From an uncultured Burkholderiales bacterium (lineage in GTDB: Bacteria; Pseudomonadota; Gammaproteobacteria; Burkholderiales; Burkholderiaceae_C), in NCBI GenBank assembly GCA_903842945.1, contig CAIMNS010000092.1:1-40036 (forward strand): a stretch of 40,036 bases of DNA, written 5' to 3'. Shown here in pieces: positions 16,961 through 25,747 of the stretch (its first letter is position 1; the number at the start of each line of letters is the position of its first letter). The notes under the pieces were generated by a model. That model was not told the DNA's origin, did no database searches, and was given only the letters and a program-made list of their open reading frames with translations. Made by a program: the position numbers and the translations under genes.

Positions 16961-17572
16961 TTACTTAATAAGCTTTTCATTCAAGCTCAGCTCAACGTCT
17001 TTAACAAATGATTTATCTTGCGGCCCAGTCATGCTTCCATAACTCTTTATTTTTTGTCCATCTCTAGAGATAAGGTACTTGTAAAAATTCCACTTGGGCG
17101 TTGTTTTAGTTGCGACTGCTAACTCTTTGTACAGTTTGGAGGCTGATTCTCCTTTGACAGCTGTTTTGGTAAACATTGGAAACTTGACTCCAAATGTATT
17201 TTCACAAAAGTCAGCAATTTGTTGATTGCTCTCAGGCTCTTGAGCAAAGTCGTTGGAAGGAAAACCCAACACAACCAGTCCGTCACCTTTGTACTTTTCA
17301 TACAAGGTTTCCAAGCCCTTGTATTGGGGCGTAAAGCCACAATAACTCGCTGTATTGACGATCAAAACAACTTTTCCAGTGTATTGACATAAGCTTTGTG
17401 GCTTTTCGTCTTGTAACCTCAATACATTTTGATTCAAAATGGATGGACAGTTTGTCATCGAAACCTCTTCAGCAGATGCTGTTGAATTTGACTTGGTTTG
17501 TGAGAAAACGGCATCAAGCATCAACACTTGACATGCAAGTATCAATATGGTGGGTAGAGTATTTTTATTCAT
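16961..17572 (-). CDS. Exported glutathione peroxidase-like protein
   Basis: This 203 aa thiol peroxidase is of the GPX family. Residues 1-25 look like a signal peptide (LPTILILACQVLMLDAVFSQ), so it is probably periplasmic. The active-site region NTASYCGFTPQYKGLETLY carries the peroxidatic Cys (not selenocysteine). PSNDFAQEPESNQQIADFC and WNFYKYLI supply the family Gln/Trp/Asn elements. It is the first gene of the minus-strand operon and begins opposite rfaE2 across a 146 bp intergenic region. Reduction of lipid or organic hydroperoxides would fit the other operon members. Confidence 0.92.
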   Translation of the reverse strand: MNKNTLPTILILACQVLMLDAVFSQTKSNSTASAEEVSMTNCPSILNQNVLRLQDEKPQSLCQYTGKVVLIVNTASYCGFTPQYKGLETLYEKYKGDGLVVLGFPSNDFAQEPESNQQIADFCENTFGVKFPMFTKTAVKGESASKLYKELAVATKTTPKWNFYKYLISRDGQKIKSYGSMTGPQDKSFVKDVELSLNEKLIK

Positions 17573-17624
17573 GTATTTAAATTTATTGACTTCAAGCTTT
17601 GGCTATTAGTATGCCGGGTTTTCA

Positions 17625-17712
17625 CTTCAACAGTTTATACAACGTCACTTTTGTTGAAGGTTAAAGTGTTTAAAATAACCTTCTAATACCAAGTTTATAC
17701 ATATTTATACAT
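17625..17712. promoter_or_regulatory. Gpx-operon / rfaE2 control region with overlapping dyads
   Basis: Two perfect 8 bp inverted repeats overlap. CTTCAACA (17625-17632) pairs with TGTTGAAG (17652-17659). GAAGGTTA (17656-17663) pairs with TAACCTTC (17676-17683). The box AGTTTATACA occurs at 17632-17641 and again at 17692-17701, 60 bp apart, with a third TTATACAT at 17705-17712. No clear sigma-70 hexamers were found. The dense symmetry suggests regulator binding; which regulator is unknown. Confidence 0.5.
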
Positions 17713-17718
17713 TTACAT

Positions 17719-18213
17719 ATGAACAAACCTCATTTTTTGCAAAAAATCATAGATCCACATGAACTTCGCCATCATTTAAGTGGAATCAAATCTTTGGGTT
17801 CTACAGTTTTTACAAATGGTGTTTTTGATGTCCTACATCGTGGACATGTAACTTACCTCGATTTAGCAAGTCAACTTGGGAAAATTTTAATTGTGGCTCT
17901 CAATACCGATGCCTCTGCTCGCGCTCTTGGTAAAGGAGATAATCGTCCACTCAACACCTTGACAGACAGACTACAAGTGATTGCAGCTCTTGAAAGCGTC
18001 TCTTACGTGACTTGGTTTGATGAAAATACACCACTCGAAATCATTAAAATCATTCGGCCAGACTTGCTTGTCAAGGGCGGTGACTATGACATGAGCATTT
18101 TACCTGAAACTCATTTTGTCAAATCTTATGGAGGACATGCTCAAGTCATCAAATTTGTTGATGGGTACTCTACAACGGGACTTATTGACAAAATATTAGG
18201 CAAAAAAACCTAA
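17719..18213 (+). CDS. rfaE2: D-glycero-beta-D-manno-heptose 1-phosphate adenylyltransferase
   Basis: This transfers AMP from ATP to heptose 1-phosphate, giving ADP-heptose for the LPS inner core. The 164 aa protein corresponds to the C-terminal half of E. coli HldE, so kinase and adenylyltransferase are separate proteins here. The nucleotidyltransferase motif TNGVFDVLHRGHV (HxGH near residues 40-43) is clear, as are ALNTDASARALGKGDNRP, RLQVIAALESVSYV, and PDLLVKGGDYD. It converges on glnE with 15 bp between stops and is divergent from the gpx operon. No kinase rfaE1 is in the window. Confidence 0.93.
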   Translation: MNKPHFLQKIIDPHELRHHLSGIKSLGSTVFTNGVFDVLHRGHVTYLDLASQLGKILIVALNTDASARALGKGDNRPLNTLTDRLQVIAALESVSYVTWFDENTPLEIIKIIRPDLLVKGGDYDMSILPETHFVKSYGGHAQVIKFVDGYSTTGLIDKILGKKT

Positions 18214-18228
18214 TCACCCTTGAGTACT

Positions 18229-21117
18229 TCACCAATAAGCATCAAAAAAACACAGCCACAATTTTTTGATCGTGGCTTCTGCCTCTTTTAAACAACCATC
18301 GTTGATTTCAAAGCTTTTCTCTTGCAAGCTTGTTGCATGCTGGTTTTTCCTCAATTCTCTATATGCATCCCCAGCTTGATGACCAAGGCCCATGGGTATC
18401 AAGCCATTATTTTCTGCCAATTTCAACAATCCAATATTCCCGATATTTTGCGTCAACTCTACGTGACTATTGGCATGAGCTAGGATTAAATATTGAACCA
18501 CAAATTCAACATCAATCATGCCCCCAGGACTGAATTTTCCATTGAAAATACCAAGCTTGGCCTTATGCGACAACCACAGTTTTTTTCGCATTTCAAAGAC
18601 ATCAACCAGTAGATTTACATTTGACCGCTTTAAAGACAAGACGTCCTGTCTAATCGCTTCGAATCGTTCCTTTAATGTATTTTTTCCAACACAAAAACGA
18701 GCTCTTGTTAAAGCTTGATGCTCCCAAGTCCATGCACTGTTTTGATCCAACTGCCTTTGATACTTTTCAAAAGCATCAAACGAGCTGACCAAAAGCCCTG
18801 CGCTTCCATTGGGTCTTAGGGCATTATCGATTTCGTACAAGTCACCATCTGAAGTTTTCAGAGTCATCCAAGTGATCAAACGCCTTGCCAAGATTGGTAT
18901 TTTTTCCATTGACTCATGATCGTTCTCATCATAAAGAAGAACCAAATCCAAGTCACTTCCATACCCCAACTCTTTGCTACCTAGTTTTCCATATCCGATG
19001 ATTGCTAAAGGAGGGTTTTGAGATGTACTTAACAATGTGTCTTGATGACTCATTCGACTCCATATCCAGTCAACACATACATTCAAGACCCCTTGCGCTA
19101 ATGCAGATAAATCGTCAGATATGTCTTCGATGGAAAGCTTCCCATTCAAATCCGCAACGAGTATCTTGAACATGCAAGCGTGATGCTCTCTGCGCAACAT
19201 TCTTAACAATTGCTCTTCATCCTCTATTTCTGTGTTGATTTTGATAACATCTCGGCGCTTGTTCATTAACTCTATAAAGTCTTCACTTTTTTGTCTAATG
19301 AGTTTTCCATCATCATTTACCAATTGTTCAATAACACTAGGGTAATACTTTAAATACCGCCTGCACCATGACGATGCCCCCATTAAATGACTTATATCCA
19401 GTTGAACTTTAGGGTGCTCCATTTGCAACGACAGATAGTTCTCTCGTTTAAATATAACGTCAATCCAATCAAACCAATGATTGATTTCTATATAAGTCAC
19501 TTCGGATCGTTGAAGCCAAACAATGTTTCTATCAATCAGCTGACAAAGCCACAGCTTCTTATTCTGCTTCAACTGGTTAATTGCTTGTGTATCGGTTCTG
19601 TTACCGTGTTCTTGTTCGTTTGTGATCAGCAGTTGCTTAGACCATTTTTCACACAAATTTCTGATATTTTTTATCGCATCCAACTTCAGATCAAGATCTT
19701 TTGTTGCTTCCATTGCGATCTGTGAAGATATTTCTATTAGCTCAACAAGTAGATGGCCCATGTTGATGATTTCATTGTTTGTCTCCTGTTCATAAGCCGA
19801 ATGAACCACTTCATTGACTGAACTCGTTGTGTTTAGTAATTGATCAAATTCATCTTGTACATAATTGCATACATTGACGATCGTTTTATTCAACTGCTGG
19901 AGATCTTCAAAACCCATGGTGTCAGCAACCCATGTCAAATCATTATCTTGCTGGGGTAATTTATGCGTTTGCTGGTCATCTAAGTATTGAATTCTGTGCT
20001 CTAAAGTTCTCAAGAATCTATAACTCATCTCCCATTGTTCACTCTTTTGATTTGTCATTAATTTATACCTTGACAAATATTTCAAAGCTTCGAACGTAGA
20101 CCTTGTTCTCAATTCTGGTCGCGTCCCAGCATACATCACTTGAAACAATTGAACACCGAACTCAATTTCTCGAATCCCGCCACGCCCCAATTTGATGTCT
20201 TTTTGGTTCGAATTGAAACTTGCTTGTTTTTGAATTTTTGAATGTATTTCTCGCAAAGAATCTTTTAATTGAAAGTCTGCGTATTGCCTATAAACAAAGG
20301 AATCAATGACTGCATAAGTTTTTTCGCTGAACTTGTTTTCAAAGATGAATTGCTCCGCTCCTAGTACTCTTGCTTTTAACCAAGCGAATCTTTCCCAGGG
20401 CCTTGCGTTTTTTTGAAAATACTCCTCCAAAGCATTCAAAGATAAAACACTTGCACTATCTTTGCCATATGGACGAAGATCCAAATCAATTCGAAATACA
20501 AACCCATGCTCCGTTATCACAGAAATCATTTTTTGCATTGCCATTGACCATTTCAAAAAGTACTCTTGATTCGAAATACTTGTTTGTCCACTTTTATCAG
20601 GATCAATCTGCGTCTGACCTTCCATTTCATAGACATACACGAGATCTACGTCACTCGATACATTTAACTCTTTTGCTCCTAGCTTTCCCATTGATATGAT
20701 TGCAATTTGGCATAGGGATCCATCATCATTGGTGGGTACGCCATATGAATGCCAAAGTTGTCCAACGACGCTTTCGCTTGCTTTGAGCAAAGAGAATTCT
20801 GCCAATTGAGATATTCTTGACATCACTTCTTCAAGTGATAAATCTAACTCGCAATCCAATAAAAGTAGTTCTTGCTGAACCAATTGTCTTAATATTCTTA
20901 AGCAAATTTCGATTGGATATGTTTTTTGGAGTATTTCTATGACCTTTTCATGTTCAAAAAGGCCAATATGGTTGAATTCAAGGGTTGATCTTTCTTTTTC
21001 ATATCGGCGACTTATGCGGTTATAAAATCGAGACCCTATGCTCAAATTTGCTTTCTTTTTTACAGAATTTGAATATGGCGCTAATTTTGCGTCTAACCCT
21101 GTAATAATTGTATTCAT
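18229..21117 (-). CDS. glnE: Bifunctional glutamine synthetase adenylyltransferase / adenylyl-removing enzyme
   Basis: GlnE adenylylates glutamine synthetase and removes the adenylyl group, controlled by PII proteins. From the ATG at 21117 (AAGGAAA upstream) it has 962 aa. There are two nucleotidyltransferase domains. The N-terminal adenylyl-removing domain has GKLGAKELNVSSDVDLVYV (SSDVD near 154-158). The C-terminal transferase domain has GYGKLGSKELGYGSDLDLVL (SDLD near 721-724), and a matching KFSPGGMIDVEF helical segment follows it. Between them lies the helical linker. The open frame runs 9 codons further to a TTG, which is less likely. The gene is AT-rich. Its start is 26 bp from the divergent yhdP start. 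Confidence 0.97.
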   Translation of the reverse strand: MNTIITGLDAKLAPYSNSVKKKANLSIGSRFYNRISRRYEKERSTLEFNHIGLFEHEKVIEILQKTYPIEICLRILRQLVQQELLLLDCELDLSLEEVMSRISQLAEFSLLKASESVVGQLWHSYGVPTNDDGSLCQIAIISMGKLGAKELNVSSDVDLVYVYEMEGQTQIDPDKSGQTSISNQEYFLKWSMAMQKMISVITEHGFVFRIDLDLRPYGKDSASVLSLNALEEYFQKNARPWERFAWLKARVLGAEQFIFENKFSEKTYAVIDSFVYRQYADFQLKDSLREIHSKIQKQASFNSNQKDIKLGRGGIREIEFGVQLFQVMYAGTRPELRTRSTFEALKYLSRYKLMTNQKSEQWEMSYRFLRTLEHRIQYLDDQQTHKLPQQDNDLTWVADTMGFEDLQQLNKTIVNVCNYVQDEFDQLLNTTSSVNEVVHSAYEQETNNEIINMGHLLVELIEISSQIAMEATKDLDLKLDAIKNIRNLCEKWSKQLLITNEQEHGNRTDTQAINQLKQNKKLWLCQLIDRNIVWLQRSEVTYIEINHWFDWIDVIFKRENYLSLQMEHPKVQLDISHLMGASSWCRRYLKYYPSVIEQLVNDDGKLIRQKSEDFIELMNKRRDVIKINTEIEDEEQLLRMLRREHHACMFKILVADLNGKLSIEDISDDLSALAQGVLNVCVDWIWSRMSHQDTLLSTSQNPPLAIIGYGKLGSKELGYGSDLDLVLLYDENDHESMEKIPILARRLITWMTLKTSDGDLYEIDNALRPNGSAGLLVSSFDAFEKYQRQLDQNSAWTWEHQALTRARFCVGKNTLKERFEAIRQDVLSLKRSNVNLLVDVFEMRKKLWLSHKAKLGIFNGKFSPGGMIDVEFVVQYLILAHANSHVELTQNIGNIGLLKLAENNGLIPMGLGHQAGDAYRELRKNQHATSLQEKSFEINDGCLKEAEATIKKLWLCFFDAYW

Positions 21118-21143
21118 TGCATATTTCCTTGCATTTGATTCCA

Positions 21144-24100
21144 ATGCTCCATCTTCCTAGTTTCCAATCAATTACAAGCCACCGTGCTTTAAATACTTTC
21201 TGGATTGTTTCCAGCGTATTTTTTTGGCTATGCCTTGCTTTTTGGACACTTCTTTTAGGCTTTGGACTTGCACTTCACTTGCTGATTGCCCCAAATATCG
21301 ACCGTTTTAGAGCTGACATTGAAAACTCTCTCTCTGCAAAAATAGGAACCTCTATCAAAATTGGTGAAATTCGAGCTATTTCCAAAAGCCTTTTTCCTAG
21401 TTTTGAAATCCTAGACCTCACGACATTCAATGCTGCTGGTGCTCCCATGATGCATATTAATCGGGCTTGGGTGTCTTTGTCCACTCAGTCGATCCTGCGA
21501 CTTACTCTTGATAAACTGTACGTTGAAGATTCTGAGTTGACCCTTAAGAGGCTCTTAGATGGCACCTTAGAGTTTGCTGGTATTACCATTCAGGACAACA
21601 GCAGCACCGATTTAGCTGATCATTTTTTCTCTATTCGAGACATTTCGTTCACCAACACAAACGTCACTTGGATCGATGAAAAAAATAAAAACCTAGAACT
21701 GAAAGTCAGTGACATCAATTTAATCATTCAAAATGGGTTGATCGACCATCAGTTTCGCTTAGACGCCTCGCCACCAACGTTAACATCTGATCGAGTTAGT
21801 TTACGTGCTCAATTTAGACAACCTCTGTTAAGCCTTCATCCTGGACAGTGGAATCAATGGACGGGTCAATCTTATTTTCAATCTGAGCGGTTTGATTTGG
21901 TTGAAGTTTTGTCAATTTTTAATTTACAAAGTAAATTTGAAATTTCAAAAGGGTCAGGATGGGTTAGAGCCTGGGTAGATTTTCAAAATGGTCACATCAC
22001 CAATCAACTTTTTGACTTTCATATTCAACATATTCAAACCGCATTCTTTAATCCAAACCTTCCGTTCAATATTTCTTCAATTTCTGGAAGACTTAAAACG
22101 GCTCCATGGCTAACAGGTCAAGAATGGTTAACTGAACAGTTAACCATGTCTTTTCTAGATCGCAATGAAAGTTGGGATTTTTCTAATTATCGGCTTGCTC
22201 TTTCTGACTTGACCGATCCATTTGGTCCTCAAAGCAAAGGTGAGATTGAGATCAGAAATGCCAGCCTTGAAAATATCAGCAAATTTTTCAAAAACTTCCC
22301 CGCTTCCCTTCAAATCAATGAAATCTTAAAGTCTCTCAGCATCAAAGGTAATGTTGAAAAACTCAATGGTGTTTGGGGAAGCTCCAACCCACAAGACCCT
22401 TCCAACATCTTAAACACGCCTTTTCCCAAATGGCTTGAAAACTCCAAAAAACTTCTCAACCCTTTTTCCAATCGAAACCGTCAAACCGATTCAAGCTCCC
22501 TTTCACCACCTCCAAATCATTTTCAAGCTGTCAATCCATTTCAACGCATCAAGCATTTCAACTTCAAAGGTGTTGTTGATAATTTTGAACGCACCCCTTC
22601 ACTCACATCCTTATCTTTTTCTGAATCTTCCCAAGCTAACAACAATTTCAAATCTAAATCAACCGCTTCTAACATCCAGCACCCTCTTTCAGAATATTTT
22701 TCCAACATCCCTCACTTCAAGGGTTTAAGGGGTAGCTTTTCTTTGTCAGAGTCTTCTGGCTCAGCCAAGCTTGAAATCAACAACGGTTATTTAGAGCTTG
22801 TTGGAGCCTTGGAGCAAGCTTACGTTGACATCACCCAATTTTCTTCTGATGTCGATTGGACACTATCAGACAACAAACTTCATCTGAATGTAAGCAATGG
22901 ACGTATAGTGAATCAGAACGGGGACATGAATTTCTCATTCGACTGGACCCACCCCAAGCTTTCACAATTGAGTCCATCTTCCTTAGGCCTTCTTGATTTG
23001 AATGCCCAAATTAACAGGCTTGACGCAAACACTTTGTACAAGTACCTGCCTCTATCGGTCAATCCAAGTGTTAGAACTTATTTAAAAGAATCTATTGTCG
23101 CTGGACTGATTGATAAAGGAACCATCAAGATCAAAGGTCCCATAGAGTCCATACCTTATAAAAATCCCTCCCAGGGTGATTTCAATATTGCTGCACGCTT
23201 GAACCACATCCAACTCAATTATGTGCCTAAAACCATCTTCAAATCACCTGCATTTTCCTTGAACGATTGGCCCGCTTTTTCTGACATACAAGGTGTGCTT
23301 CAGATCAAAGGTCGTGCACTGAACATCAACAGTCCTGTTTCTAGCATGGGATCGGATGACTACTCCATTTCATGGAATCGACTAGAAGCCAAAATTTCTG
23401 ACTTGTTCGAACCAGTGCTAGATATTTCAGGTGAATCAAAAGGGCTTTCATCCAATTATCTTTATTTGTTCAATCATTCTTCCTTGAATGCGAAATTAGG
23501 TAACCCTCTTGAACACACCAAGTCAAAGGGAAATATGGAGTTAAAACTTAAATTGAGTTTGCCCCTTTTACAAATCGACAAAACAAAAGTTCTTGGTACT
23601 TTGAATTTTTTGAACAATGATCTCTTCATTTCCTCGGATATACCTACTTTAAGTAAAACCCGTGGCAACTTATCTTTCACTGAATCGTCCATGAGTTTTC
23701 AAAATGTGCAAACTCATACTTTGGGTGGAGATACCAAAATCGAGGGAGGCTTTAAAATGTCCCCACCTAGTCAGGACAATATCCTTCAGATCAAGGCTTT
23801 CGGTACCGTCACCTCTGATGGCTTAGAACAATCCTGCGACCTCGATTGGGCGTCTAAACTTGGCTCACTTTCTAAAGGACAGACCAACTATACTGCTTTG
23901 TTTTCTTTTAAAAAGACGGGTGTTCCTGAGGTTTCTATTTCGTCAAACCTTCAAGGTTTGAGTTTGGCTGGCCCCACTCCATTCAATAAAAATGCTGATT
24001 CTTTATTGCCCTTCACTTATGAAAACTCTGTTTTTAAAGAATTCCCCAACAATCGCTTTCTTGAAAAAATTTCTCTAGCTTTAGGTGATCAGGTATCAAT

Positions 24101-25511
24101 GCGCCTGTTCAAAGACACGGGGCCGACTCAATCAAATATTTTGGCTGGATCTTTTGCTGTTGGACCCAATGCAGCGTCGACCTCGAATGCTGTCTTACCG
24201 CCGGCAACACTAGCAACGTCAAGAAATTCAAACACTGGATGGTCTCTTAGTGCTGTTTTACCGGACTTGAAGCTCGATGAGTGGCACGCATCCTTTAATA
24301 AACTATTTCCCAGCACCCCTACTCCCAACTGCAACACTCCCTTCAGTGATGCTTCGGCATTGAACAGCAACGCCACGCCCAATGCAACTCCGGCATATTT
24401 ATTTAGCCTTCCCAAAAACCTTAACCTGATCTCCAACAATCTGAATTCTCAAGGACGAGATTTCCACTCAGTAAATATTTCAGCTACGCGGGAGGGCAAC
24501 AATTGGCAAGCCCATGTTCAATCCAAAGAGACCAATGGGACTGTTCAACTGTTGCTTGATACCGATCCAAAGTCTAGACGAATCAGCGCCAAACTCAATC
24601 AATTGATCATCAACCCCATAAAAAATAAAATCAATGATCCCTTGATGAGCGAGGAGGAACCCTTTTTCCCTTGGTTTGACCTCGTCATTGACAATCTTCT
24701 GATCAAAGACCGAGCATTGGGACATGTTGAGTTTGAAGCACACAGCCAATTGACATCAAAAGGTAAAAGATTTTGGCAACTTAACAACATTCAGCTCACC
24801 AATCCTGACGTCGTTTTGAAAGCCTCGGCTAAATGGGCTTCGCTACCAGAACCCAATCAAATTGGTACTCAATCCAACATTGATCTTTCTCTTGATATTC
24901 TTAATTCTGGCAACCTGCTGTCACGCTTAGGTACTCCTGGCGCGGTACGTGAAGGAAAAGGCAACCTCAAAGGGCAACTGACTTGGAAGGGCTCACTGAT
25001 CAACCCCGACTTTGATTCACTAAACGGTCACTTCAGCCTTGATGTTGAAAAGGGTCAGTTCCTTAAAACCGATCCCGGTGCCGCGAGACTTCTAGGCGTG
25101 CTTAATTTACAAGCACTGCCTAGACTTTTGACTTTAGATTTTCGCGATCTTTTTGGAGAGGGCTTTGCTTTTGATCAATTCAAAGGAGATATTGTTGTCA
25201 AAGATGGAACTGCGTCCACTCAAAATTTGGTCATGAAGGGCGTGTCAGGTACGGTCCTTCTCAACGGCTCTGCCAACATAGGTGCGGAAACCCAAGACAT
25301 GCGTGTGGTCGTTGTTCCAGAAATTAATGCAGGGACAGCTTCGCTTTTATACAGCACGGTGAACCCAATTGTTGGCCTCACTAGTTTTATTGCGCAGTAC
25401 GTGATTAGAAAGCCTTTGATTCAAGCCAACACACGTACTTTTCATATCAACGGAAGCTGGAATGAGCCCAATGTGACCAAAATTGAAACGCCAATTGAAG
25501 AGTTACGGTGA
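21144..25511 (+). CDS. yhdP: YhdP-family (AsmA-like/DUF3971) envelope protein
   Basis: This is a very large protein, about 1455 aa. An N-terminal membrane anchor (FWIVSSVFFWLCLAFWTLLLGFGLALHLLI) is followed by IDRFRADIENSLSAKIGTSIKIGEI, the usual AsmA-like opening. The long periplasmic part is beta-rich, and the C-terminal region (GAARLLGVLNLQALPRLLTLDFRDLFGEGFAFDQFKGDI, DMRVVVVPEINAGTASLLYSTVNPIVGLTSFIAQYVIRKPL) is diagnostic. YhdP, with TamB and YdbH in E. coli, carries phospholipids to the outer membrane. The ATG at 21144 is chosen; a TTG start 12 codons earlier is possible. Serine- and proline-rich stretches near residues 440-520 look like low-complexity inserts. Confidence 0.93.
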   Translation: MLHLPSFQSITSHRALNTFWIVSSVFFWLCLAFWTLLLGFGLALHLLIAPNIDRFRADIENSLSAKIGTSIKIGEIRAISKSLFPSFEILDLTTFNAAGAPMMHINRAWVSLSTQSILRLTLDKLYVEDSELTLKRLLDGTLEFAGITIQDNSSTDLADHFFSIRDISFTNTNVTWIDEKNKNLELKVSDINLIIQNGLIDHQFRLDASPPTLTSDRVSLRAQFRQPLLSLHPGQWNQWTGQSYFQSERFDLVEVLSIFNLQSKFEISKGSGWVRAWVDFQNGHITNQLFDFHIQHIQTAFFNPNLPFNISSISGRLKTAPWLTGQEWLTEQLTMSFLDRNESWDFSNYRLALSDLTDPFGPQSKGEIEIRNASLENISKFFKNFPASLQINEILKSLSIKGNVEKLNGVWGSSNPQDPSNILNTPFPKWLENSKKLLNPFSNRNRQTDSSSLSPPPNHFQAVNPFQRIKHFNFKGVVDNFERTPSLTSLSFSESSQANNNFKSKSTASNIQHPLSEYFSNIPHFKGLRGSFSLSESSGSAKLEINNGYLELVGALEQAYVDITQFSSDVDWTLSDNKLHLNVSNGRIVNQNGDMNFSFDWTHPKLSQLSPSSLGLLDLNAQINRLDANTLYKYLPLSVNPSVRTYLKESIVAGLIDKGTIKIKGPIESIPYKNPSQGDFNIAARLNHIQLNYVPKTIFKSPAFSLNDWPAFSDIQGVLQIKGRALNINSPVSSMGSDDYSISWNRLEAKISDLFEPVLDISGESKGLSSNYLYLFNHSSLNAKLGNPLEHTKSKGNMELKLKLSLPLLQIDKTKVLGTLNFLNNDLFISSDIPTLSKTRGNLSFTESSMSFQNVQTHTLGGDTKIEGGFKMSPPSQDNILQIKAFGTVTSDGLEQSCDLDWASKLGSLSKGQTNYTALFSFKKTGVPEVSISSNLQGLSLAGPTPFNKNADSLLPFTYENSVFKEFPNNRFLEKISLALGDQVSMRLFKDTGPTQSNILAGSFAVGPNAASTSNAVLPPATLATSRNSNTGWSLSAVLPDLKLDEWHASFNKLFPSTPTPNCNTPFSDASALNSNATPNATPAYLFSLPKNLNLISNNLNSQGRDFHSVNISATREGNNWQAHVQSKETNGTVQLLLDTDPKSRRISAKLNQLIINPIKNKINDPLMSEEEPFFPWFDLVIDNLLIKDRALGHVEFEAHSQLTSKGKRFWQLNNIQLTNPDVVLKASAKWASLPEPNQIGTQSNIDLSLDILNSGNLLSRLGTPGAVREGKGNLKGQLTWKGSLINPDFDSLNGHFSLDVEKGQFLKTDPGAARLLGVLNLQALPRLLTLDFRDLFGEGFAFDQFKGDIVVKDGTASTQNLVMKGVSGTVLLNGSANIGAETQDMRVVVVPEINAGTASLLYSTVNPIVGLTSFIAQYVIRKPLIQANTRTFHINGSWNEPNVTKIETPIEELR

Positions 25512-25603
25512 CAAGCCTGCCTCTTTCTAGACTCTTCTAAATATTTTGAACTGGTTTTTTTGTTTCGCTTTTACTTCTAGACTTTTTGATCCTCTTTGAA
25601 TCC

Positions 25604-25747
25604 TTATTCTTTGCTTGTTTCTTTTTTTACCTCTGTTTCTTTGGCCGGTTTTTTCTCACCCCTCTCCCTGCCGTGAAACATCGTCCACCATACAATTAAA
25701 ATCAAAATAACTGCAGCCAGCATGGCCTCTACTAAAATATATAACAT
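25604..25747 (-). CDS. Candidate small single-pass membrane protein
   Basis: This 47 aa open frame starts with MLYILVEAMLAAVILILIVWWTMFHGRERGEK and ends in a Lys/Glu-rich tail. One strong membrane helix is followed by positive charges, the layout of a genuine small membrane protein. The start codon overlaps the mltA ATG on the other strand within one CATG. A weak AAAGG lies about 16 nt upstream; the open frame itself extends upstream to 25972 across mltA, but only this part looks protein-like. It could still be a chance frame, as mltA codes for its signal peptide nearby. No function is assigned. Confidence 0.4.
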   Translation of the reverse strand: MLYILVEAMLAAVILILIVWWTMFHGRERGEKKPAKETEVKKETSKE

